From contig JAQFVV010012420.1 of assembly GCA_028023455.1 (NCBI GenBank), forward strand, positions 7,955,194 to 8,019,193: a stretch of 64,000 bases of DNA. The letters run 5' to 3'. This document shows positions 54,745 through 64,000 of the stretch, one piece after another. The notes beneath the pieces were generated by a model. That model did not search any database and was not told the DNA's origin. It saw only the letters and a list, made by a program, of their open reading frames with translations. Origin of the DNA: Epiperipatus broadwayi (Eukaryota; Onychophora; Udeonychophora; Euonychophora; Peripatidae). The translations under genes were made by a program, and so were the position numbers. The number at the start of each line of letters is the position of its first letter. Within the stretch, counting starts at the first letter, position 1.

Positions 54745-55048
54745 ATATTTAGTATGTGTACATAATTATTTATATATATATATAATAAATGAGTAACTAA
54801 GTTTTCTATTAAAATTGTTTGATAGATATATATTTATTTTAAAACTTGTTTTAAAAAAATGCTAAAAAAAAAAAAAATTGCGATCTTTTTAAACTTTTCA
54901 TGATTGTTTTAAATAATATGAGTTTTATAGTTTACTTTTAAAAAAACAATTGTTTTAAAATAAAAATAGAAACTTTCAAACAATTTTAAATGGAAAACTT
55001 AATTACTGATTTATTATACATATATAATTATGTACAGATACTAAATAT
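54745..55048. mobile_element. Palindromic MITE-like repeat, about 300 bp
   Basis: The left arm (ATATTTAGTATGTGTACATA... to ...CTATTAAAATTGTTTGATAG and beyond) is the imperfect reverse complement of the right arm (...CTTTCAAACAATTTTAAATG ... GTACAGATACTAAATAT). Pairing extends to the central 54870-54930 region, giving arms of about 120 bp. It has TA-rich flanks and no ORF. A further partial copy of the outer arm lies at 54595-54630. Confidence 0.7.
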
Positions 55049-58000
55049 GATATATATATATATTGAGTTTAAAATGGTTAAAAAATGTTATTAAATTGAA
55101 AGGAAAAAAATCTTACCACCCTCTCAGAAATATTATTTAAAACAAATAAAAGTTGTAAGAAGTTTTAACTGAGATACATAAAATTATTGAATATTTATAT
55201 TTTCCCACCCTCTTTTCTATATCTAACAAACTAGGTAATCTACTGAAAAGATGAGTAATTTACATAGATTAGGCTGGTATTAATTAGTTATATACTAGAT
55301 TTCAAGCAATTCTATTGGATTTATGTATCTGAAACCCCAAATTTAAAATTTCATTCTAACTTGCAAAAGATTAAAAGTTAACAAACAAGCCAATTTTCTA
55401 ACTTCAATAAAAGCATTTAGAAAGCACCATCATATATCCTTTCTAATAATAGATCAGGAGTGAGTATAGAGAGGCAATAATTAATTAACCTAGATTGTGG
55501 GAACGCGACCATTCGGTCATCACATTTGTTGTAGTAATTTTGTTGTCACCTTAGCTTATAAAAATGTTAACTTGCTATTTTCACACTCTAGAATGATAGA
55601 GGAGACTACTAATAAAATGTCAGATTATCTTATTCCATTCATAATAATGTGCAATTTAAAATGCCAATTTATTAATTCCTCTATTTGTATATAAAACCAA
55701 ATAATATCATAAATTTTAAGATCAACCACAAATTTTTTATTACATCATATATACTAATTTGCTGATTCAAATTCAAGAGTTTCATATAATAATTAATCAT
55801 ATTATTTTTTTTTTACTATATAACTAGAACTTACCCAAACCAATTCTTATTTCCTATTTTTTTCTTGCCTCTCTTAATGCTTTTCCAGGATTAATTTTTA
55901 AAAAATTAATGACATATATTTTCAAATATTATCATTAAATTGATATTTTCTTTTTAATGGACAAATTTAGTAAAATTATCTTTAGACTATCAAATTCTTT
56001 CTAGGATATCAAACATTTAATATAAGACATTACCAGCATATTCAAATTTTACTTTTTTATTTATTAATAAAAATAAAATATTCTACACTTTGTAAACACC
56101 AATACTCTCTGACAATCTATAAAAAAAACCATAATAAATTACTTGTCAGTTATACAAAAATAATTACTTGCTAAATTATTTTTATATCATGTGCAATGTC
56201 TTAAATTTCTGCATGACACTAACAAGGGTATCATAATTTGGCAGATCAAACTATCTGGAATTATTTTATAATCAGAATTAATACATCATGGAGATACCTA
56301 AAAAACATCACATTAGCAAAGAGATGATTTATCAGTGAAGAGTTATATCATGGGATTGCTAGCATTTTTCAGTATTCTTTCCAAAACAAGAGGCCAATAT
56401 TTGGTCCAGACTACTTTTAAAACAAATAAATAATCTAGTATTAAAAACCAATCTGTTTTCAGTTCACTTCATTCTATAATAAAGATCAATATGTCAAACC
56501 TTTATAGTTATCTTGAAATGGGACAACAATCAAGCATAATAATCTTACAGATATCACAGCAGTAAAAGTATACATTTGTTTTGAGTAATGTTGAAAGATT
56601 AATATTTTAATTATTCATCTATTACTTTACTAATATCATCTAGTATATACTATCTCACATAATATCAAATATAAGTTTATGGTAACAAAAATTGATACTA
56701 GATTTTCTCCAGTTTTTTGGGGTGACAAGAATTATTGGTCAAAAATGTCAATTATCCCTTAGCATTTTATCTTATCTCTAAAGTCTTTTTTTTTTTCAAG
56801 AAATAATTAATTCACTTGAATGTTTAAATGTCAATATACATTAATGACATCATGAAAATTAAAAAAATTCTTATTAATATACAATTAATTGAAATGAGAT
56901 TCTCCAAGTTTATACATCTAACTGGGTCTCTCAATCTCATTTAATAAGTCAGTTGCATCAATAAGAGCTCTTGTGCAATCTTATTTATTTATTCCTGATA
57001 AATTCATATCAAGAATGAATAGAAACACCACCATCAGTAAATAAATAAAAAATTACAGGCAAATTTACTGTAATTCATACCAAATAAATGTAATTGTGAA
57101 GTAAAAATTAAAAGCATCCATGCTATCATAAGTGACCTAAGGCATGTAAAACAATTTGCTTTAGTTGATATTAATTTAAATGAAATAAAATATTGTCATC
57201 GATATTCATTCCTTTTGCAATATGAAACTTTGAAATATCAGAACAAATTAAATGAGTAAAAATAGTGAATGTCAAATTCTTCAATGTCAAATACAAAAGT
57301 ATTTGTGAAATTAAATGAAGATTTCATGTTGTACATTTGATTTCCAAGCTATTGGTGAAACTGGGATCTAGATTCTTTTGACTATACTGATCAATTGATA
57401 TAACTACCAACTTAAATATAATCATGCATAGAGATTATGCAATAAAAGTATACAATCCAGTTATGATGTAAATAAGCATTTTTTTATATAGCATTATGTT
57501 TACAATTGTATATAATATGAAGTAAATGAAATTTGGTTCAAGTTTGTGAGATAAATTTCTATTGATATGAATTTTACACTGTAAGAAATCTTACCAATCA
57601 TAAGTTAATTTTTTCCCAACTCCTTTTACAAATCATCATCTACCATAACTTCCACACATATAGAAATGGAGAAATAAGTCTCCATATCAATATTTCCTGT
57701 TATTTCTTTGTTATATATTACGAAACATTGATTTTTCCTGAAAATAAATGAAGCAAAATATTGACTTTTTACACACAAAACAATAACAAAAAAGTTTAAA
57801 TTATTTATATTGCTTAAACAGTTGTCTCACCATCAAGGTGGCAAATCACCATTCAAACAAAAATACAAATTTTCTCTCTGAATGTCATTTTCTAGAAAAA
57901 ACAATAGTCATGGCACGTCTATAATAAATATCAAAATCAACTATGACTGTAAAATCTATATAACTTGCAATCCTTAAAAGAGAATAGCAAAAAAAAAAAA

Positions 58001-59039
58001 ATTGAGTATACAGTACAATTAACTTAGTCTCCAAATTCAATAAAAAGGAAGAGAAATAATACAAACAAAATAGAATCACAGATATGTAGTTATATCATAG
58101 AAATAAAATAACCACAAACAATCTGTAAGGTCAAAACCAAAAAATGTCATGACAAAAATAGCAGGAAATAATAACAGAAGATGTGGTCATTATAATTTCA
58201 ACAATAAATAAGAAGCCTAAAATAAATAAATTTGAAGAGAATGGTAAAAGAAAATAATAATCTTCTAAATGTGTAACTCAGTGAAATAAAAGCTAACAAG
58301 AATAGATTCAGTACGTGATACGATATGTAATTGGGAAGATCTATTATCCCACACATGTCAGTGACAATAATAAATTAAATGACGCAAAACTTTATTTATC
58401 TCAGCAAGTTTACGTCTCTATACTGAAGATATTTACAAATGAATAAACTAAATAATAATAAACAATTATATAGCAACAAGAATTATCACATCTTTGGGAC
58501 ATATATTTGAATTATGTCTGCAGAAAATATTTTAACACATTGCGAATATATATATAGTTCATTAATTTGAAGTTGCCTTAATTCTTATATTTTAAAGTCC
58601 ATATACGAGTATCCTTAACTCTTAGTTATATACCATTAATGCTAGCATGTATACTGCTTTAACTTTAGCACTGACATTTCCCCTTTAAGGAAATGCATTA
58701 TCAACTTAACAACTTTTTACTGTCATTATTTACACTCTCAGTTCATCTTTTTATTAGTAACACTAATTAGCATAATTAGTATTCAATTTCTTTTAACAAC
58801 AAAGGTTTCTAGAGAATTCTAATTTTCAGGGAGAAGAAAATACAAAACACTGTCTGTACATATTATACAGATCATATAATAAATTGTATTTACATAATAT
58901 ATAGACAATCCATATCTCCTTCACTCTAGAAAATAGACTTTAAAATTTCAGATTTTCTACAATCTATAATACCTGGGAGTAGATATATTTCTTCTCATAT
59001 CTCAATCTATGTGTAAATGTTTATTCTTGAATTTTTAGT
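55049..59039. other. Long AT-rich region, no gene seen
   Basis: About 4 kb in which I found no transposon protein, terminal repeat or convincing exon on either strand. It could be intron or ancient, unrecognisable repeats. Confidence 0.45.
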
Positions 59040-60540
59040 AATCGATTACCATGACTTAGATCTGCAATATCTTTGTTCATCATGACATCAGCTTCATTAT
59101 CCTCAATGGATGGTTCCCCATTTTGCTCAATTGAGGAGGTATCTCTATACTTTTCATGTATTATAGTTGATTATTGTGATTGGCTACTTCAGGTTTACAG
59201 TTCATCATATTTGATGTATCAGAGAAATTCTCACATAAGTGGTTTATATGTCTACTGGCATACAATGTGTTTTCTAGTTGAAACACTCTTATAACCTCTG
59301 ATATGATTTCCACAATTGTACCTGGGATCCATTTTTTTATAACATCTCAGATCCATACAATCTTTCCAACTTAAAAATATTATGAAGTTTGCATTATAAG
59401 TTTCTTTGTCCAAAATATTTTCTATGGTTGCCTTTTTGTACAGTAACAGTTTCAACAAATTAGTAACATTTTCATCTAAATAACCAATTGTAAAGGCATT
59501 TTACTATTTGAGATGCTCAGAGTAAAATATTTATAGAACATAACTTCTACCAGCACATCCTGTATATCCTTACATATTATTTTTTTAAAGCAGACATTAA
59601 ACTTTGAACAGCTTTTTCAGAAATGATTCTATTTGATGGTGAATGATAGGGCAAAATGAAAAAATTATGTATCCTTTTATTTGCTAAATATTTTCCAAAA
59701 TCAGCAGATGTAAATCCTGTTCTATTATCAAATACCTGATCTCAGGATAGCCATGAGTAGTGAAAAATTCCTAGAGAGTTTTAATTATACAATCACTATT
59801 AATGATTTTTACAAACTTATAATCGGTCCAAAGGGAATATAAATCCACTACTATTAAATATAGGTAACTATTCATAGGTTCAGAAAAATCTATATGAATG
59901 CATTGCCATGGGTTTCTAACTTCTGTTCACAATTTATATTATTTCCTTGATAAATCAGCTGTTGATTGATACTTGCTACAAGCTTTTATTATAATCTGTT
60001 CTATTTTTGATTTAAATCAGGCCATCAAACATACAATTGTGACAAAGTCTTCATTTCTGGATTTCCATGGTGTAATAGCTTAAGCATTTGCTTACAACTT
60101 CCGTTAGTATTAGCATGTAGTCAATCATGAAGATACATTCATTGTAGACAGACAAACTTTGGTGGGCATTCCGAATCAACTTGGTGATGCAGCTTGGTCA
60201 TTATTTGGCCATCCAAAATGAATCCAATTTTTTACTTTTATATATCTATAGTCTCTATTAGTCTATTCTGCTACTTTGGCACTATTCAGATTTTTTAAAT
60301 TTACTACATCTAATAAATTTACTTTTAGAAACTGTTGCTTGGCCATACTTTTCAAGGTAAATGAGATAAAGTGTCTGCATATCTAATCTTCTTACCCAAC
60401 TTGAACATTAAATCATATTCATAGGCATCTAAAATTTTAATCCCATTTTAATAGCCTCTGGGTTGTGTATTCAGTTTTAATTTTTTGCAGAAAATTACAA
60501 TTAAAGGACAAATGGTCAGTATATTGTGTCCATTAGGCAT
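59040..60540 (-). pseudogene. Gypsy pol fragment: RNase H end plus integrase (minus strand)
   Basis: The minus strand gives the RNase H C-terminus (LDAYEYDLMFKLGKKIRYAD, then TLSHLP, matching Y.Y.I.Y.PGK...ADALSRLP) near 60360-60480. A zinc-binding remnant follows. Then the integrase core reads CIHIDFSEPMNSYLYLIVVD (first catalytic Asp) and LWTDYKFVKIINSDCIIKTL, with a broken second-Asp block around 59700-59760. The C-terminal module at about 59250-59420 contains KKWIPGTIVEIISEV and an end like RHINHL. Many stops. The same lineage as the plus-strand fragments that follow, but opposite strand, so an inversion or separate insertion lies near 60550-60600. Confidence 0.65.
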
Positions 60541-60599
60541 ATGCCTGAAAATAATCCAAAAAGTTCAATTGGAAGTATTCAAACAAAGAATAGCTGAAT

Positions 60600-60950
60600 T
60601 AAAAATATGATCAGTAGTTGTAAAAATAGTGAAGGATATACAAAGTAGTCTTAAAATCATGAGAGGTTTCATATGCTTTAAAGCCAAAATTGAAAAGATG
60701 ATTGCAAATATGGTTAAAAAAGGACAGTTATCACATGGAAGACTACTCATGAGTAACTCCAGTATCATTAAAAAGAATGCAACAATTTGTCTTTGCAGAG
60801 ACTACAGAGTTACATTTAATAAATATATTAACAAAGGTGCTTATCTTATTGACTGCATCAACTACTATGTACAAAGGGGGGTTCCAAACTGTATAAAAAT
60901 AACCAGATGCATTCTAGTGGCAACAGAACAGCATTTATAGAATTGTGTGA
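60600..60950 (+). pseudogene. Gypsy RT N-terminal fragment (plus strand)
   Basis: The plus-strand 103-codon piece contains KAKIEKMIANMVKKGQLSHG and ATICLCRDYRVTFNKYINKG. These match the Gypsy RT start: ...V..EL..L...GII.P, then VRIC.DY...VN. It ends before motif A. It parallels 62680-62830 in the next element (ENYCVTLYKFTNKEAYPVPS) and so belongs to the same lineage. Confidence 0.65.
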
Positions 60951-61458
60951 GCAGCAATTGTACAATCTTGTAAGCAGAAAATATGTATGCTCTACTCATT
61001 GTAGTCAGTGAAATGGTTAAAGACTGATATTACAAATAGGATTAGACTATCTGTATGTTAAAACCAAAGTAAATGGATACACAATGATAATTAGACTTGT
61101 TTACAATGTTTGTGCATATGAACAGTTTATCATGCGGCTAATTATTAAAATTGCTTAAAGGAGCTAAAGTGATTTCACTCGTTTTATTATTCTTTACTTT
61201 ATTAGCAAGTGAATAAATTTGTTTTTATTATTCCAGTTAGTGTTTGTTTTTCCTTAAATTATTGCAGATGCATATACAGCTGGCAAACATAAATTTTACC
61301 TCTGTATGTAGCATACTGATGCAGGTAGATAGCAGAATGATGCAAGCAAGTCAACAGTGGAATGGTGGTAGTTGTTAGTTTATGAAGCAAGAACGTGTTT
61401 AAGTTATTGTTGTTAGTTTATGAAGTAAGAACCTGTTTTAAGTTATTGTTGATAAATC
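60951..61458 (+). other. Spacer with a 38-bp tandem duplication
   Basis: TTGTTAGTTTATGAAGYAAG repeats at 61372 and 61410 just before the gag start of the following Gypsy. It may be part of that element's leader or LTR; no LTR pair was established. Confidence 0.5.
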
Positions 61459-61935
61459 ATGGCAATGTTAAACAGCAATATTTGCGAGTTTGATATTAAC
61501 AAAATGTCATGGAAAGTTTATGTCAAATACAGTGAATATTATATGCTAATAAATAAAATTGAGAAAAATAGATCAAAATAGATACACTTTTGTTATTTGC
61601 TGCAAGGACATTTTACAAATTGCAAAAAAACTGTGTGACTCCAAGACTCCTGAGGACATTTCACATGAAGAGTTAAGAGAAATTATATGTATATTTCCAG
61701 CTGGCAACCATCTGCATTTTAGGATGAGAAGACAGCAGTATATAGCACTTTGTGCACTTATGAAACAATGCCAATTTGTCTGTTAGAAGACATGTTGCTG
61801 AATCAACTATTATTTGGTATGTCTGACCATAGCCTGAGAAAAACTTTGCTGAGTGAGCCAAATCTGAATTACAAGATAACTCTCAGAAAATGTGTGGCAC
61901 AGGAAGTAATGTTAGCAGAGGCATCAGAATTTTAG
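61459..61935 (+). pseudogene. Gypsy gag (plus strand)
   Basis: It starts at ATG 61459 with ICEFDINKMSWKVYVKYSEY and YMLINKIEK, matching the gag opening (F.....DW..Y.ERLE.Y...N.I). After frameshifts comes LLNQLLFGMSDHSLRKTLLS and LRKCVAQEVMLAEASEF, matching the gag C-terminal half (L.D..V.GI....IQ..LL.E..L.F..A...A...E.A). A zinc-knuckle remnant with CYCC and CNVC follows at about 62020-62130. Confidence 0.7.
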
Positions 61936-62199
61936 ACTTCAATCAGAATTCAAAATAATTCAATTATTGCAAATAAAGCACAAGCTGTAGCAACAAGTTT
62001 GAAAATGGCAAAGGGAAGTTTGATCTGTTATTGCTGCAGTGTAAAAAGCCAAGTTAAGAAACTTTGAAAATTTAAAATGGAGAAATGTAATGTTTGTAAA
62101 ATTAAAGAATTTGTTTGCAGAACAAAGACAAGAATAGTGAAATGCAGTTAAGTCCAGATTTTAAATCATGGGGTAAACAGATTAAGAGGCAAAAAATCT

Positions 62200-63240
62200 G
62201 TTAACAAGATTGATGCCACAGATAATGACCATATTGTGTTAGATGTTACTATCTGTGAAAGGAAAATTATAAGGGAAGTGAACAGTGGTGCTGGCCTTTC
62301 TTTGTTATCATGTAAAGACTGGATAAAAATTAATAGCAGCAGTAAAAAAAAATACACACTTCAAAATATGCAGGTAATAGCAATGTGAATGAAAATAGAA
62401 TTGACATATGTGGGAAAGTTAAACCATCTGTGAAAATTAATGGTAAAGCTATTGGATTACCATTTACACATTTTCAATAGTAATATAAGTCCTCTACTAG
62501 GAAGAAATTGGTTTCATCCATTGAAGATGGTTCAGTTGAAAACAGAAGTTAGAAAGATGTTTCCACATTTATTTAAGCCAGGATTAGCTGAATTAAAACC
62601 ACAGCCAGTAGATATTGAATTGTAAGTGATGCTCAGCCTGTAGTATACAAACAGTGTAAGGTTCCATTTGCCTTAAAATTCAAAGTTGAACAAATTATTA
62701 AGGATATGATGAATAAATGGGTTTCAACTACAAAGGATGAGATCATTAGATTGTGTGAAAATTATTGTGTTACACTTTATAAATTCACAAATAAAGAAGC
62801 ATATCCAGTCCCAAGTGTACACAGAGTTTTAGCATCATTTCAAAAGAGGGTATTTTTTGCAAAAATCGATTTAAAGTCAGCTTTTCATGAAATGTTACAG
62901 ACAGAACTGATGAATTGCTAATGATCAGTACTCATCTGGGACTTTGTAAGTGCAACAAATTGCCTTATGAGATTACAATTGCTCCAAATGTGTTTCAAGC
63001 AAAAATGGATGGTTTATTTCAAAGCATGAAAGGAGTTATTCCTTATTTAAATGATATTTCAATAACTGTTCAAACAGAGATTGAAGTGGAAACATGCATG
63101 TTAAATGTATGTGCGACACTTGATAAAGTTGAAGTTAGAATTAATCCCTCTATACATATACAGGCTATGAGTAAAATTAAATTTCTGGGCCATGTAATAA
63201 ACCAGAAAGTAAAATATCCTAATTTTAGATAAAGTTAAAA
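62200..63240 (+). pseudogene. Gypsy protease and reverse transcriptase (plus strand)
   Basis: The protease trace at about 62240-62345 reads VLDVTICERK...REVNSGAGLSLLS. The active-site DTGA is NSGA, so the catalytic Asp is lost. RT: SPLLGRNWFHPLKM (linker), FPHLFKPGLAELKPQPVDIE, KFTNKEAYPVPSVHRVLASF, FFAKIDLKSAFHEMLQ (motif A, Asp present), LGLCKCNKLPYEITIAPNVF and FQAKMDGLF (motif B region). Motif C at 63044-63058 is YLNDIS, with the first catalytic Asp changed to Asn (codon AAT at 63050-63052). SKIKFLGHVINQK closes it. Frames are broken at several points. Beyond 63240 a linker with KNIKDLQAFLD leads to a deletion. Confidence 0.75.
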
Positions 63241-63439
63241 TTGTTAAAAATACTCCAAAGCTTAAGAACATAAAAGATTTACAGGCTTTTCTAGATTGCT
63301 CAACTTTTTAAAGAGTTTCCTGAAAAAGGAAGTCACACATCCATACACCATTGTATGAGTTACTGTGTAAAGGACAGTGCTAGAAATGGACTAAAGAGCA
63401 TGATTTAGCTTTTTAGAAAAAAAAGATTGTAAATACTAA

Positions 63440-63610
63440 TTTTGATATTGAAAAGTTTAAAAAAGGGCAATCTAATGTGAAGTCATGTCATTTTAAAAAG
63501 AAAATGTTTTCCTGCTGTTGTCGTGAAAGTTCTAAAAATATTTGAGTAGTTACACTGAATAATTGAAAAATTCTGAAGAGACACATCAATCATTTACAAT
63601 TTCAATAGAA
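63440..63610 (+). pseudogene. Gypsy integrase C-terminal fragment
   Basis: NFDIEKFKKGQSNVKSCHFK, a frameshifted PAVVVKVL-like run and RRHINHLQF-like end match the C-terminal domain of Gypsy integrases (F..G..V..R......W..G.V......Y.V......W.RH...LR). RNase H and most of the integrase are missing between this and the RT, so an internal deletion of roughly 1.5-2 kb is inferred. Confidence 0.6.
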
Positions 63611-64000
63611 TGAAATAATAAATGTAGATAATGCTCAAATTATGTTACCCAATGAACTGTGGACTTCTAATGAAACAGCCCATGCTTTCATCTCTTCAGA
63701 ATTGCAAATGAACACTCATAGCTAACAAGCTGATCAACTAAATCTAGTGAGAATAAGTACACAGGAAGTTGATCAGATGATACAACCATATCCAGTGGAT
63801 GTAATGGATAATCAAGAGGAAGAAAGAGATTTACCTCCCACCAGATTTCAATGATAACAATGAAATAATAAATGTAGATAAACGCTCAAATTATGTTACC
63901 CATTGAACTGTGGACTTCTAATGAAAAAGCCCATGCTTTCATCTCTTCAGAATTGCAAATGAACACTCATAGCTAAAAAAACTGATCAACTAAGTCTAGT
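63611..64000 (+). repeat. 250-bp tandem duplication running off the window
   Basis: TGAAATAATAAATGTAGATA recurs at 63611 and 63861, followed by at least 140 bp of near-identical sequence in both. It covers the low-complexity tail that follows the integrase C-terminus. The second copy is cut by the window end. Confidence 0.85.

Noticed and set aside
1-64000. CRISPR arrays, bacterial operons or ribosome binding sites
   Set aside because: The regular repeats present are LTRs, microsatellites or retrozyme units; the gene structures and transposon families are eukaryotic.
1-64000. Assignment to a cephalopod, based on AT richness and microsatellites
   Set aside because: The abundant SINE I would expect in octopus or squid DNA is not seen; the evidence does not allow a phylum call.

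Overview
The window is AT-rich (roughly 70% A+T by eye) eukaryotic DNA with no operons, no long intact ORFs and many transposable elements, most likely from an invertebrate animal. The mix of Penelope-like elements (PLEs), Gypsy LTR elements, an SGNH-domain LINE, hAT/ZBED, Merlin, piggyBac and pogo/Tigger DNA transposons, and small tRNA-derived SINEs is metazoan. I cannot place it in a phylum. Almost every coding stretch is a decayed transposon gene. Two short minus-strand segments (20323-20422 and 52357-52455) look like exons of a host gene.

Layout. 1-4.3 kb: a retroelement ORF1/gag remnant with a zinc knuckle, then the C-terminal end of an old PLE. 4.3-9.4 kb: copy A of an unclassified repeat (R1) split by a 3.5-kb LTR element that has no coding capacity, plus a SINE. 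10.3-11.2 kb: gag-like coiled-coil remnant. 11.8-17.8 kb: copy B of R1, split in order by a piggyBac remnant, a Merlin element, a SINE and a hammerhead-ribozyme array. R1 copies A and B each serve as the empty-site control for insertions in the other. 17.8-18.9 kb: decayed PLE. 20.3 kb: candidate terminal exon. 21.3-23.9 kb: decayed Gypsy and a short ribozyme-bearing insertion. 26.2-29.3 kb: hAT/ZBED transposase pseudogene carrying a PLE (14-bp target duplication) and two SINEs. 31.0-41.5 kb: a structurally complete but mutated Gypsy element with 2.65-kb LTRs. 41.6-47.4 kb: a LINE with ORF1 (SGNH), endonuclease and RT, followed head-to-tail by a second LINE 3' end, with a pogo/Tigger-like insertion in the first. 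49.8-51.6 kb: a second hammerhead-ribozyme array. 52.4 kb: candidate internal exon. 54-55 kb: palindromic repeats. 59-64 kb: three neighbouring Gypsy fragments of one lineage on both strands.

The most notable content is two unrelated repeat families (unit about 458 nt and about 475 nt) whose units each carry a type I hammerhead ribozyme with a self-complementary stem III. They sit in tandem plus inverted arrays flanked by 11-13-bp target duplications. This matches metazoan retrozymes mobilised by PLE machinery, and a PLE with RT and GIY-YIG domains is present in the same window. All calls come from reading the sequence; no database search or folding program was run.
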